Assembly (NCBI GenBank): GCA_013339895.1
Contig: JABACO010000011.1
Location: 7,264,137-7,328,136 of the forward strand
Source of the DNA: Ephydatia muelleri
Lineage: Eukaryota > Porifera > Demospongiae > Spongillida > Spongillidae
Reading direction: 5' to 3'
Length of the DNA: 64,000 nt
Shown: positions 11,025 through 25,240 of the stretch, one piece after another
How positions within the stretch are numbered: the first letter of the stretch is position 1
Layout of the letters: every line of letters starts with the position of its first letter
Translations under genes and position numbers: made by a program
The notes under the pieces: generated by a model
Database searches by the model: none
What the model saw: the letters and a program-made list of their open reading frames with translations, nothing else
What the model was told of the DNA's origin: nothing

Positions 11025-14000
11025 TGTTTTCTTTGTGCAATGTGTATGCGACATCTTGATTTTTGATTTTGTTCTGTTAGCATTTGCCAGCACTCTCATT
11101 TATATCTTCCTTCTTATCCATTATGTGTGCTATGAACAATGTGGTCAACACTACAGATGGTAAGTATCACTGAACATGTTTCCACTGTGGATCTCGTACC
11201 TTATATTATGTGCAATCATTTTTTGTGAGGCTTTTAAACATCGGCCTAATATTGCCCTAAGCTGCATGCATCCCTAATGCTATGCTGGACTATACTACCG
11301 GGGGAAAGGTCAGGAGTGTCCCATGAGTCTGTGATAGTGTTCCAAATCCACAGTGAGGGACATTGGACACAAACTATAAAACCTGTTTCCCAAGCAAGGA
11401 GCTGGTTCAAGCTTGGCTAGCTGGGTGTGTAGTCATGCATGCAGAGGTTGTACCTGGCCAGGAATGGGAACAAACCATGCACTGTACAGCAAAGGCAAAT
11501 AGGAGTGCATGGAGGGTGGGGAGGATGAAGCTCTCCAATGCTAGCCTGCAAACTGCCACCACTGGTGATGTATATAACATGCCCAGAATCCGGAACACTG
11601 CTGACTCCCTGAACCATTGCTGTAATTGTGTATTTGTGTGTGTATCTGTGTTGTGTGTGTGTGTGTGTGTGTATTTGAGTGTGTGAGTGTGTGTGTGTAT
11701 GTGTGTGTGTGCATGTTGTGCAAATGTTTTGTTTTTAAGATTCATTTTGTTAATGGTTGCCAGCACACTCATTTATATCTTCCTTCTTTTCCCTTATGTG
11801 TGCTATGAACAATGTGTACAACACTACAGCGGGTAAGTATCACTGAACATGTTTCCACTGTGGATCCTGTACAGAAGCCAGAACTCCATTGAGCCCATAA
11901 GCATTGCTTTAATGTTTTATGTGTATGTATGTGTGTGTGTTAATTTGTTTGTGCAAATATGTATGCGAAGTCTTGTTTAGAAAATTTGTTCTGTTAGCAT
12001 TTGCGAGCACATGCATTATATCTTACTTTTTTCCCATTATGTGCTATGAACAATGTATACAACCACACAGGGGGTAAGTGTCAGTGACCAGTGTGGATCC
12101 TGTACCTTAAATTATGTGCAACTGTTTGTGAGGCTTCTAAATGACGGCCTAATATTTGCTAAGCTGAATGCACAACTGGGGCCTAGGTCAGGAGTGTTCC
12201 ATGACATTTTCCCAATTGGTGGTTAATACTGACTACACACTGGGTGACCTGTGTCCGTAACTAGCTAGGACCCTGGTTTAAGCATAGACATGGCAGGTGG
12301 GGAGGGTGAAGCTATCCAATGCCACTGTGGATGTGCACCATGTGTACATTTGATTAACATGCCCTGATGCAAGAACAATGTTGACTGTCTTAAACATTGT
12401 GTGTGTGTGCAAGTTAATGTGTGTGAATGTATTTGTGCAAGCGTGTATGCGACATCTTGTTTTTTTAATTTTGTTCTGTTAGTATTTGCGAGCGCACTCA
12501 TGTATATCTTGATCTTTTCTTTTTCATTATGTGTGCTATGAACAATGCATAAAAAACTACAGCGAGTAAGTATCACTGAACATGCTTCAACTGTGTATCT
12601 CGTACCTTATATTATGTGTTACATTGTTTGTGAGGCTTTAAAATATCGTCCTAATATTTCCTTAAGCTGAATGCGCTCCTAATGCTATGCTGGACAATAC
12701 AACTGGGGGCAAAATTATCAGTGTCCGTTAGTCTCTTGCAGTGTTCCATATCCATGGTTAGGAACACTGGCCACCAATTGAATGATCTGTCTACCAAGCT
12801 CGGATGGTGGTTCAAGCTTGTGTAGCTGGGTGTGAAGTCATGCGTGCAGAGGTTGTACCTCACCTTGCTGTGAATGAGAATGGAAACAAACAATGCACTA
12901 GAAAGCAAGGGCAAATTAATTTGGAGTGGAGGGTGGGAGGTGAAGCTCTCCAATGTTAGATTCCCAACAGTAAGCATTGGGATGTATATAACATGCCCAG
13001 TAGCCGGAACTCCATTGAGTTCCTAAGTGTTGCTTTAATGTTTTGTGTGTTTGTATGTGTGTGTGTGTGTCTGTGTGTGTGTGTGTTAATCTGTTTGTGC
13101 AAATGTGTATGTGACATCTTGTTTTTTTAATTTTGTTCTGTTAGCATTTGCGAGCACACTAGCTCATTTATATCTTCCTTCTTTTCCATTATCTATGAAC
13201 AATGAATACAACACTATAGTGGGTAAGTATCACTGACCAGAGTGGATCCAGTACCTTGTATTATGTGCAACTGTTTGTGAGATTTATAAATAATTGCCTA
13301 ATATTTTGCTAAGCTGAATGCACAGCTCGGGCCAAGATCAGGACAGCCCCATGACTGTTCCCACCGATGGTTAATACTGACCACACATTGGGTTCGTAGC
13401 TAGCTAGGACCCTGGTTTAAGCATGGACATGGCAGGTGGGGAGGGTAAAGCTCTCCAATGTCACTGGGGATGTGCACCATGTGTACATGTAATTAACATG
13501 CCCTGATGCAAGAACAATGCTGACTCTCTTAAACATTGCTGTCATGTTTGTGTGTGTGCAAGTTAATGTGTGTGAAAGTGTTAGTGCAAGCGTGTATCTT
13601 GTTTTTGATTTTGTTCTGTTAGCATTTGCGAGCACACTCATGTATATATTTTTATTTTATTTTCCATGATGTGTGCTCTGAACAATGTTACAACACTACA
13701 GCGAGTAAGTATCACTGAACATGTTTTCACTGTATATCCCATCTTATATTATGTGCAGCCATTTTTTGTGAGGCTTTAAAATATTGGCCTAATGTTTCCT
13801 TAACCTGAATGCACCCCTAATGCTATGCTGGACTATACTACTGGGGGCACAGTCAAGAGAGTCCCATGAGTCTGTGGTAGTGTTCCAAATCCATGGTGAG
13901 GTATATTAGACACAAACTATGCTGTGAATAAGAAAGGAAACAAACCATACACTGTACAGCAGAGGCAAATATACATGGAGTGGAGGGTGGGGAGGGTGAA

Positions 14001-16542
14001 GCTCTCCAATGCTAGCCTGCCAACTGCAACCACTGGGGATGTATATAAATTGCCCAGAATCCAGAACACTGCTCTCACTGCTTTAATGTGTGTGCGTTTG
14101 AGAGGAGTGTGTGTTTGTGAGGGTGTGAGTGTGCTTGGGTTTGTGTATATATTGGTGTGCAAATGTCTTGTTTTTAAGATTTATTCTGTTAACCTTTAGC
14201 AGCACGCTCATTTACATGCATATCTTCATTCTTTTCCATTATGTGTGCTATGAACAATGTGTACAACACTACAGATGGTAAGTATCCTGGACCAACCACT
14301 GTGGTTCTCTTACCGTATAATATGTGCAATAAATGTTTGTGAGGCTTTAAAGCATCGGCTTTGTATTTCCTTAAGCTGAATGCAACCCTAATGCTATGCT
14401 GAACTATACTACTGGGGTCAAGGTCAGGAGTGTCCCATGAGTCTGTGGTAGTGTTCTAAATCCATGGTTCAGGACACTAACCACACTTCTAATTGCCGGC
14501 CTAATATTTCCTTAAGCTGAATGCCCTAATGCTATGCTGGATTATACTAGGTCAGGAGTGTCCCATGAGTCTGTGGTAGTGTTCGTAATCCACAGTGAGG
14601 GACATTGGAAACAAATTAAGAATCCTGTTTCCCAAGCAAGGATGCTGGTTTAAGTTTGGCTAGCTGGGTGTGTAGTCATGCATGCAGAGGTTGTACCTTG
14701 CCATGCTGTGAATGAGAATGGAAACTAACCATGCACTGTACAGCAAAGACAAATATATACTATGAGTGGAGGGTGGGGGAGGGTGAAGCTCTCCAATGCT
14801 AGCCTGCCAACTGCAACCACTGGGGATGTGTATAAATTGCCCAGAATCCAGAACACTGTTCACTTCTTTAAATATATGTTTCCTTTATTTCAATTATGTT
14901 GCTATGAAAACTTTATGCAACATTACAGAAGGTAAGTATCACTGAACGTGATTCAACTGTGAATCCTGTACCTTATATTATGTGCAACATTTTTTGTGAG
15001 GCTTTAAAAAATCGGCCTAGTAATTCCGTAAGCTGAATGCACCTGTAATGCTATGCTGGACAATACTGCTGGGGGCAAGGTCAGGAGTGTCCCATGAGTC
15101 TGTGGTAGTGTTCCAAATCCATGGTGAGGGACATTGGCCAAAAGCTTGGTGATCTGTGTATCAAGCAAGGACACTGGCTAGCTAGGTTTGTAGTAATGCA
15201 TGCAAAGGTTGTACTTGCTATGCTGTAAATGAGAATGGAAACAAGCATTGCACTGTACAGCAAAGGCAAATATACAGGAAGTGGAGGGGAGGGTAAAGCT
15301 TTCTAATGCTAGTCAACCAACAGTAAGCATTGCATGGGGATGTATATAACATGCACAGAAGCCAGAAATCCATTGAGTCCCTAAGCATTGGTATGATGTT
15401 TTGTATGTTGGTATGTGTATGTAGGTGTTTGTGTATTAATTTGTTTGTATGTGACATCTTGTTTTTTATTTTGTTCTGTTAGCATTTGCGAGCACAATCA
15501 TTTATCTCTTCCCTCTTTCTATTATGTGTGCTATGAATAATGTGTACAACAACACTACAGGCGGTAAGTATCACTGAACATGTTTCCACTGTGGATCCTG
15601 TACCTTATATTATGTGCAAGGATGTGTTTGAGACTTTAAGTATCGACCTAATATTTCCTTAAGCTGAATGCACCCCCTAATGCTATGGTGGACAAATCGA
15701 CTGGGGGTAAAATCAGTAGTATCCATGAGTCTGGTGCACTGTTTTCTATCAACACTGGCCACCAACTGGGTGACGTGTGTGCCAAGCTCGGACGCTGTTT
15801 CAAGCTTGGCTAGCTTACCTTGCTGTGAATGAGAATGAAAACAAACAATGGAAGGGCAAATTAACGGACAGTGGAGGGTGGGTGGTGAAGCTCTCTGATG
15901 TTAGCTTCCCAACAGTAAGCATTGGGGATGTATATAACATGTCCAGAAGCCGGAACTTCATTGAGCCCTAAGCATTGCTGTAATGTTTTGTGTGTTTTTA
16001 TGTGTGTGTGTTGTGTGTGCATAGGTGTGTGTGTATGTGTGTGCAAATCTGTAGACAATGTATTTTTGTTCTGTTAGCATTTGCCAGCACACTCATTTAT
16101 ATCTTCTTTCTTTTCCATTATGAACAATGTGTGCAACACTATAGGTGGTAAGTATCATTGACCACTGTGGATCTCGTCCTTTTTTGTGCAGTTAATTTTT
16201 GTGAGGCTTTAAAAATTCTCCTTAAGCTGAATGCATTCCCTAATGCTAAGGTGGAAATACAACTGGGGGCACCTGTGGTAGTGTTTCAAATCCATGGTGA
16301 GGGACATTGGCGAAACGCTTGGTGACCTGTGTATCATGCAAGGATGCTGGTTCAAGCTTGGCTTATTGAGTGTGTAGTCATGCATGCAGAGGTTGTACCT
16401 TGCCAGGAATGGAAACAAACCATGCACTGTACAGCAAAGGCAAATATACAGGGAGTGGAGGGTGGGGAGGATGAAGCTCTTCATTGCTAACATGCCTAGA
16501 ATCCAGAACACTGTTCACTCCCTGTAGCATTGCTTTAATATG

Positions 16543-16806
16543 TACCGTAAAGTACCACGAATAAGCCCCCCCCCCCCTCCGCCCCCAACAATAAAAAATG
16601 GCTCGTGTGTAAACGTCCGTATCTTCGTAATCGCGAACGCTTTTGCGTATCTTTTTACATAATCATGTACGGGTACCATTTTTGTTTCTGAAATGCTGAA
16701 TACATTTGAGGAGATTTTCGAGGTTACGGAGATGCGCACGTTTAAACACGAGCCATTTTTTATTGTTGGGGGCGGAGGGGGGGCTTATTCGTGGTACTTT
16801 ACGGTA
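16543..16806. mobile_element. 264-bp palindromic MITE with TA ends
   Basis: Left arm TACCGTAAAGTACCACGAAT, right arm its exact complement ending at 16806. The arms extend about 70 nt through a C-rich/G-rich stretch and the complement of CAATAAAAAATGGCTCGTG. Flanking TA is consistent with a Tc1/mariner-type target duplication. There is no coding capacity. It interrupts the array unit between the 16145 and 17117 cores. Confidence 0.8.
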
Positions 16807-19800
16807 TGTGTTTATATGTGTTGTGTGTGCGAGTGAGTGTGTTTGAGGGTGGGGAGGGTGAAGCCTCCAATGTTACCTAGCCAACTGCAACCACTGGGGA
16901 TGTAAATAGCATGTCCAGAATCTAGAACACTGTTGAGTCTTTGAAATTGCTTTTGTGTGTGTGTTGTGCGTGTGTGTGTATGTGTATTTATGTGTGCATA
17001 TGTTTTTGGAAATGTCTTGTTTTTATGATTTATTTCGTTAAGGTTTGCGAGCACACTCATTATATGTTCCTTCTTTTCTATTATGTATGCTATGAACAAT
17101 GTGTACTACACTACAGCTGGTAAGTATCACTGACTAGAGTGGATCCTGTACCTTATATTGTATGTGTGGTTTAAGCAGATAGTAAGTAGTACTGAACATA
17201 TTTCCATCGTGGATCCCGTACCTTGTATTATGTGCAACATTTTTTGTGCGGCTTTAAAATATCAGCCTAATATTTCCTTAAGCTGAATACCTTAATGCTA
17301 TGCTGAACTATACTGCTGGGGGAAAGGTCAGGAGTGTCCCATGAGTTTGTGGTACTGTTCCAAATCCATGATGAGAGCATTGGCCAATAGCTTGGTGATG
17401 TGTTTATCAAGCAAGGTCACTGGCTAAAGAGCTGGGTGTGTAGTCATGCATGCAAAGGTTGTACTTTGCCATGCTGTGAATGAGAAAGGAAACAAGCATT
17501 GCACTGTACAGCAAAGGCTAATATACAGGGAATTGAGGGTAGGGAGGGTGAAGATCTCCGATGCTAGCCAGCCAACAGTAAGCATTGGTGATTTGTATAA
17601 CATGCGCAGAAACCTGAAATCCAATGAGCCCCTAAGCATTGCTATGATGTTTTGTATGTGTGTGTGTGTTTGTGTATTTGTGTGTATGCGAGCACACTCA
17701 TGTATATCTTCCTTCTTTTCCATTATGTGTGCTATGAACAATTTGTACAACACTACAGTGGGTAAGTATTACTGAATATGTTTCCACTGTGGATCCTATT
17801 CCTTATATCATGTGCAACAATTTCTTTTTGAGACTTTAAGTATCGGCCTAACATTCCTTAAATTGAACGCACCCCTAATGCATCATATGATTTTGTTCTG
17901 TTAGTTGTTGCGAGCACATTAATTTATATCTTCCTTCTTTTCATTTATATGTGCTATAAACCATGTATACAACACTACAGCTGGTAAGTATCACTGACCA
18001 GAGTGGATCCTGTACCTTGTATTATTTGCAACTGTTTGTGTGGCGTCTAAATAATGGCCTAATATTTTATTCAGCTGAATGCACAACTGGGGCCAAGATC
18101 AGGAGTGTCCCATGACTGTTCCCAAACGATGGTTAATGCTGACCACACACTGGGTGACCTTTGTCCGTACCTAGCTAGGACCCTGTTTTATGCTTGGCCA
18201 TGGCAGGTGGGGAGGGTGAAGCTCTCCGATGCTAACCAGCCTACTTGAACCACCACGGATGTGCACCATGTGTACATGAATATGACATGCCCTGATCCGG
18301 AACAATGTTGAGCCCCTAAACATTGCTTTAATGTGTGTATGTGTGTAGGTGCATGTGAATGTGTGTGAATGTGTTTGTGCAATTATATATGCGATGTCTT
18401 GTTTTTAATTGTGTTCTGTTAGCATTTTCTAGCACATTTATATCTTTTTTCTTTTCCATTATGTGTGCTATGAACAATGTGTACAACACTACAGGCGGTA
18501 AGTATCACAGAACATGTTTCCACTATGGATCCTGTACCTTATATTATGTGCAACAATTTTTGTGAGGCTTTATAATATCAGTCAAATATTTCCTTAAGCT
18601 GAATGCACCTCTAGTGCTATCTGGACGATACAATTGGGGTCAAAATCAGGAGTGTCCATGAGTCTATTACAGTGTTCCCAATCCATGGTTTCTAGAGAGT
18701 GACCACTACTAACTTGACCTGTGTGTACCAAGCAAGGACACTGGTTCCGCTTGGCTACATGTAGCTGGGTGTGTGCATGCAAAGGTTGTACCTTGCCATG
18801 CTGTGAATGAGATGGAAACAAACCGTGCACTGTACATCAAAGACAGATAGACAGGGAGTGGAGGGTGGGGAGAGTGAAGCTCTCCAATGTAACCAGCCTA
18901 CTTGAACCACTGGGGATGTGCACTTTGTGTACATGTATGTAACATGTCCTGATGCTGGTCAGTATTGAGTCCCCTAAACATTGCTTGAATGTATGTGTGT
19001 GTGTGTGTGTGCATGTTAAATGTGTGTTAATGTGTTTGTGCAAATGTGTATGCGATGTCTTGTTTTTTTTAATTTTGTTCTGTTAGCATTTGCGAGCACA
19101 CTCATTTATATCGTTTTTCCTTTTCCATTATGAACAATGTGTACAACACTACAGAAGGTAAGTATCATTGAACATGTTTCCACTGTGGATCTTGTACCTT
19201 ATATTATGTGCAACAATTTTTGTGAGGCTTTATAATATCGGCCTAATATTACCTTAAGCTGAATGCACCCTATTTCTGTGCTGGACAATACAACTGGAGC
19301 AAGGTCCCATTAGTCTTTGCAGTGTGAGAGTGAGAGTGACCACTAAATGAACTTTTGTACACCAAGCTAGGATGCTAGTTCAAGCTTGGCACATGTAGCT
19401 GTATGTAGTTATGCATGCAGAGGTCCTACTTTGCCATTGAGAATGGAAACAAACCATGCACTGTACAGCAAAGGCAATTATAAATGGAGTGGAAGGTGGG
19501 AAGGGTGAAGCTCTCCAATGCTAGGCTGCCAACGGCAACTACTGATGATGTATATAACATGCCCAGAATCCGGAACACTGCTCTCACTGCTTTAATGTGT
19601 GTGTGTGTTTGAGAGGTGTGTGTGTTTGTGAGTGCTTGAGTGTGTGTATATTGGTGTGTAAATGTCTTGTTTTAAAATTTGCTTTGTTAACATTTGCGAG
19701 CACACTCATTCCTATCTTTGTACTTTTCCATTATTTGTGCTATGAACAATGTGTTCAACACTACAGATGGTAAGTATCATTGACCACTGTGGATTCGTAC

Positions 19801-20738
19801 CTTATATTATGTGCAACTGTTTGTGTGGCGTCTGGATAATGGTCTAATAATTTGCTAAGCTGAATGCACAGCGGGGGCCAAGGTCAGGAGTGTCCCATGA
19901 CTGTTCCCAACCCATGGTTAATGCTGACCACACACTTGGGTGACCTGTGTCCGTACCTATCTAGAGTCCTGGTTTAAGCATGGCCATGGCAGGTGGGGGG
20001 GAAGGCCGGAAGGGTGATGCTCTCCAATGCTAGCCAGCCTACTTGAACCACTGCGGATGTGCACCATGTGTACATGAATATAACCCGGAACAATATTTAG
20101 TCCCCTAAATATTGCTTTAATATGTGTATGTGTGAGTGTGCATGTGAATGTGTGTGAATGTGTTTGTGCAAATGTATATGGGATGTCTTGTTTTTAATTT
20201 TGTTCTGTTAGCATTTTTTAGCACATTCATATCTTTTCCATTATGTGTGCTATGAACAATGTGTACAACACTACAGATGGTAAGTATCCTGGACCGACCA
20301 CTGTAGATCTCGTATCTTACAGTGTATATTATGTGCAACACTTTTTCGTGAGGCTTTAAAATATCAGTCAAATATTTCCTTAAGCTTAATGCACCTCTAG
20401 TGCTATGCTGGACGATGCAATTGGGGTCAAAATCAGGAGTGTCCATGAGTATATTACAGTGTTCCCAATCCATGGTTCTGGAGAGTGACCACTACTAACT
20501 TGACTTGTGCGTACCAAGCAAGGACGCTGGTTCAAGCTTGGTTACATGTAGCTGGGTGCGTAGTCATGCATGCAGAGGTTGTACCTTACCATGCTGTGAA
20601 TGAGAATGGAAACAAATCGTGTACTGTACAGCAAAGGCATATCTACATGGAGTGGAGGGTGGGGAGGGTGAAGCTCTCCAATGTAGCCAGCCTACTTGAA
20701 CCACTGGGGATGTGCACTTTGTGTACATGTATATAACA

Positions 20739-21212
20739 TCCCGGGAGAAAAAAACGGCGTTATCGCGCGTTATCGCGCTTGAAAAACGGCCATAACAACG
20801 CCAAATTACGCGGTCTTCAAAACGCTGTATCTTCTTGATTGTGCAATATAGTGGAACTGCATTTTGCACATTTACAAAGCGGTCCTGTGTCTGTAGAAGT
20901 CCAAAGATGGTTTAGTTTGCGATGCATCGTTCCGAAGATATTCACATTCAAGTAAAGGGCTTGATTTCGCGGGGTTTTGTACTTGAAGCCCGCGAAATCT
21001 TGCTCTAAGTTGATTGTGAATATCTTCCGAACGATGCATCGCAAACTAAACCATCTTTGGACTTCTACAGACACAGGACCGCTTTGTAAATGTGCAAAAT
21101 GCAGCTCCACTATATTGCACAATCAAGAAGATACAGCGTTTTGAAGACCGCGTAATTTGGCGTTGTTATGGCCGTTTTTCAAGCGCGATAACGCCGTTTT
21201 TTTCTCCCGGGA
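20739..21212. mobile_element. Foldback (hairpin) element, about 474 bp
   Basis: Nearly the whole element is one inverted repeat: it begins CCCGGGAGAAAAAAACGGCG and ends CGCCGTTTTTTTCTCCCGGG, with arms of about 200 nt (they share, for example, CCAAAGATGGTTTAGTTTGC) around a short centre near 20950-21000. The paralogous array unit at 18,930-18,960 has the empty site AACATGTCCTGATGCTGG. Here it reads AACAT, element, ATGTCCTGATGCTGG, so the duplicated target is 2 bp (AT). No protein is encoded. Confidence 0.85.
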
Positions 21213-22546
21213 TGTCCTGATGCTGGTCAGTATTGAGTCCCCTAAACATTGCTTTAATGTATGTGTGTGTGTGTGTGTGTGCATGTTAATGTGTTTGTGC
21301 AAATGTGTATGCAATGTCTTGTTTTTTTAATTTTGTTCTGTTAGCATTTGTGAGCACACTCATTTATATCGTTTTTCCTTTTCCATTATGAACAATGTGT
21401 AAAACACTACAGGAGGTAAGTATCATTGAACATGTTTCCACTATGGATCATGTACCTTATATTATGTGCAACAATATTTAGTGAGGCTTTACAGTACTGG
21501 CCTAATATATTGGCTTTACAATATTGGCCAAAATCTTGGTGACCTCTGTAGCAAGAACGCTGGTTCCAGCTTGGCAAGCTAGATTTATAGTCATGCGTGC
21601 ATGGCTGTACCTTGCCATGCTGTGAATGAGAATGGAAACAAACAATGCACTGGAAAGCAAGAGCAAGTATACAAGGAGTGGTGGGTGGGGAGGGTGAAGC
21701 TGATATCCAACCACTAGGAATGTAGATAACACATCCAGAAGCTGGAACTCTGTTGAGTCCCCTCATTGCTTTCATGTAAATGTTTGTGTGTGTATTGTTT
21801 GTATGTTTATATGTGTTTGTGCAAACGTGTATGCCACGTCTTGTTTTTAGTTTTGTTCTGTTAACATTTACCAACATGCTCATTCTTCTTTTCCATTATG
21901 TGTGCTATGAACAATGTGCACAACACTACAGTGGGTAAGTATCACTGAACATGTTTCCACTGTGGATCTCGTACCTTATATTATGTGCAACAATTTTCTG
22001 CGAGGCTTTAATAAATTGGCCTAATATTTGCTAAAGCTGAATGCACCCTAATGGCTATACTAGGCAATACAACTGGGAGCAAAATCAGGTGTGTCCATGA
22101 GTCTGTTGCATTGTTCCCTATCCGACACTGGCTACCATCAGGGTGATCTGTCTATGAAGCTAGGATGTTCGTTCAAGCTTGGATAGCTGGGTGTGTAGTC
22201 ATGCGTGCAGAGATTGTACCTGCCTTGCTGTAAATGAGAATGGATGCAAACATTATGCTTTACAGCATGGGTAAATATAGAGCATGGGAGGGTAAATCTC
22301 TCCAATGCTATCGCCAGCCAACCGCAAGCACTAGGGATGTATAAAACATCAGAACTATTGAGCCTTAAAGCACTGCTTTAATGTTTTGTGTGTTTATATG
22401 TGTGTTTGTATGTGTGTATGTGTGTGTTGCTGCATCTGTATGTACAAATGTGCATGCAAGATTTTGAACTCAAATTTGTATTAACAATAGTTTTGATAAC
22501 ATTTCCTATACCAACTTCCATCTAGGGATATCAGGCAAGTAATAGT

Positions 22547-23743
22547 ATGCTGCTTCTTTGTAAGTTATTTAATGCGCGTTCCTTATGCAATAAATTATCG
22601 AATCTTCACTTGCTGCTTCACTCCTATGATTTTGACATCATTTTTATTACTGAATCATGGTTAAATGGTGATTTGTCTGACTCTCTTCTATTGTCTGGTT
22701 CTTCGTACTATATCCTTAGAAAAGATAGATATGATGGATATGGTGGAGTTCTGGTTTTTATTCAGAATTCACTAAAAGTTGTAAATAATGAGCTAACCAC
22801 TGACTTCCTACAACTGGAGTGCATCATACTAGATGTAATGTTTTCCTACAGATCTATGTACCGCTTTGTGTGTGTGTATAATCCACCTGCTCTGGCAAAT
22901 GATATATCCCATACCACACTTCTGTGCTCGCTATTCAATTACAACTGTTGTGTAAATTACCCTGTTTTCTTTGTTGGCGACTTTAACTATCCCAATATAG
23001 ACTGGGGAATTCCAATGAGTTTTGGTTCTGTTTCGCATGATTATTTCTTGACCTGCACTATGCAGAATGGTCTTACCCAGATTGTTAACTGTCCTACTAG
23101 AGGTCATAATTGTATTGATCTCATATTGGCCTCAGATCCTGGTTTAGTTTATGAAATGTTGGTGTGTGAACCATTCTCCAGTTCTTGTGATCATGCATCT
23201 ATTGACTTTCAAATCATATGTCCAAATTCAGCACCATCATCAGGTTCTTGCTCTTATTTTTATGATTTCCATCATGCAGATTATAGTGCCATTATTCAGC
23301 ATGTTAGTGATAATGACTGGCTACTGCTCTTCAATACGTGTTCAACTGTTGATGATGTTTGGCATAAAATTGAGGGTGTTTTAAGAGAATCTATTGCTCA
23401 GTTTGTCCCTCTAAGAAAAGTTTCTTTGAAAAAATATTCTATACCTTGTCATATTCGAGCATTACTTCAGAAAAAGAAAAAATGGTATCACGTTAACAAG
23501 AGTCTCTATCGTAAATTTGCAAAGGAGTATGATTTTGCAGTTCAAGCATATCTTGCTTCCAAAGAGTTGAGAGTTGTTAATAGTAGAAACCTATCATATT
23601 TCTATTCTTATGCCAACTCCAAATTAAAAAATATTGCTGTTATTCCCCCTTTAGCTAGAAGTGATGGAAGTATTGCTACTTCTGATTCAGATAAATGCGA
23701 CCTGCTAAATCAATTCTTTGTTTCCTGTATTTACAGTGGATGA
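22547..23743 (+). pseudogene. LINE endonuclease domain (EN)
   Basis: An exonuclease-endonuclease-phosphatase fold nicks target DNA for target-primed reverse transcription. Visible motifs are FNARSLCNKL at the start, FITESWL (metal-binding Glu), YDGYGGVLVF, FVGDFNYPNIDW (the GDFN box) and SCDHASIDF (the SDH-type active-site box, here CDH). The frame runs on through a linker to LLNQFF and is then cut off by an apparent 1-nt insertion near 23,720 that throws the downstream polymerase into another frame. The ATG at 22547 is the first in frame; the true start may be upstream. Confidence 0.85.
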
Positions 23744-25240
23744 TGGTATCCTACCTTCCTTAGCTCACCGTAATCCAGTTGCTGCTTCTCTTGGTTCTGT
23801 CACTTTCACTTATAACAGAGTGTTTAGAGCTTTAATGAAATTGCCATTAAAATACTCTAAAACTCCAGACAATCTTCCTGCTATCTTTTTAAAGTCAATT
23901 GCTGGTGGGATAGCATTTCCTTTGTCTTATCTCTTCAATATGTCAATGAAGTGTGGTAGAGTTCCATCTGATTGGAAAATTGCCTATGTCTGTCCTATTT
24001 TTAAAAAAGGTGATCGCAAGCTTCCATCTAACTATCGACCTGTCTCTCTTACAAGTATATGTGGCAAGGTTATGGAAAGTATCATATCTGATTCAATGAT
24101 TGCCTTTCTGAGGGCTAACCATCTCCTATCTGATGAACAATATGGCTTTTTGGCTAAGCGCTCTACTTGCACTCAATTATTAACAACCTTAAATGATTTT
24201 ACTTTGCTGGCTGACAATAAAATGAGAGTTGATGCTGTATGCATTGACTTCGCTAAGGCTTTTGATTCAGTTTCTCATTCTAAGCTTCTTTTAAAAGCCA
24301 CATTGTATGGATTTACTTCTCATTTATTGGATTGGTTATCCTCTTTTCTCTCTGATCGGTTTCAATGTGTATATATTCATGAATCTCAGTCCACTCTACT
24401 TCCTGTCATAAGTGGTGTGCCTCAAGGCTCTGTTCTAGGTCCTCTACTCTTTCTAATATACATCAATGACCTTCCTGACTGTCTCACACCACCTGTAAAG
24501 GTGAAAATCTTTGCTGATGATACTAAACTATACTCTGCTCGTTACAGTACAGAAGATCCTGCGTTCTCTAACTCTCTATCTGAATTTTGTAACTGGTCTT
24601 TCAAGTGGCAGCTAAACATTGCTTTTCACAAATGTAATGTCATCTTGTTTGGAAATCTAGCAGTCCCATCTATCAAGTATTCTTTATCAAGCGTAGTCTT
24701 AGAAGAAGTATCTTCTATTCGTGATCTTGGTGTCTTTCTTTCATCTGATTTAAAGTTTCACATTCACTACTCGGCTATTGCTGCTAAAGCACATCATCGA
24801 TGTGCTCTTCTTTTGAAGGGTTTCACTCAAATGATGTTTCAATACTTTTACAGCTGTTCACTACCTATGTTAGGCCACTTCTTGAGTCAAACACTCAGGT
24901 GTGGAATCCATGGCTTCATCAAGACATTCATTCCATTGAAAAGGTCCAACGCTTCTTTACTAGAGCTGTTTTCAGAAGAGCTAAGCTTTCATATATGGAT
25001 TATGGCACTCGGCTAATGAATTTAAATCTTCAATCTCTTGAATATCGCAGGGTATTCTTTGACCTAGTGATGTGTTACAAGATAGTGTTTCACCTTGTTG
25101 ATGTCGATGTATCTGACTTCTTTGTTATCAACTCTCATGTTCATTTTACCAGAGGAAACCACTTTAAGCTCAAGTCCAGATCATTACCACATCATAATTT
25201 TCGTCTAAACTTTTTTTCAGAACGTGTCATACCAATTTGA
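23718..25240 (+). pseudogene. LINE reverse transcriptase, frameshifted
   Basis: RT motifs are in order: PDNLPAIFLKS, VCPIFKKGDRKLPSNYRPVS, DEQYGFLAKRSTCTQLL, CIDFAKAFDSVSH (motif A), SGVPQGSVLGPLLF (motif B), FADDTKLY (motif C with catalytic DD) and SIRDLGVFLSSDL. A second frameshift near 24,825 moves the C-terminal part (TTYVRPLLESNTQVWNP and onward) into the frame from 24800. A third break near 25,230 precedes a characteristic C-terminal tail. Three frame breaks make this copy inactive. Confidence 0.85.

Larger units (their letters stand above)
9481..21934 (+). other. Candidate 3-nt microexons, block B (23 copies)
   Basis: Start and triplet: 9481 CAG (donor damaged, TTAAGT); 10115 TGG; 10902 GTG; 11157 ATG; 11830 CGG; 12071 GGG; 12563 CGA; 13220 TGG; 13702 CGA; 14275 ATG; 14929 AAG; 15561 GCG; 16145 GTG; 17117 CTG; 17179 ATA (degenerate partial copy lacking the usual upstream part); 17759 TGG; 17981 CTG; 18495 GCG; 19155 AAG; 19767 ATG; 20277 ATG; 21413 GAG; 21932 TGG. 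The acceptor AG is present in all 23. The donor GT is present in all except 9481. Acceptors at 13220 and 16145 read CTATAG instead of CTACAG. Confidence 0.6.
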
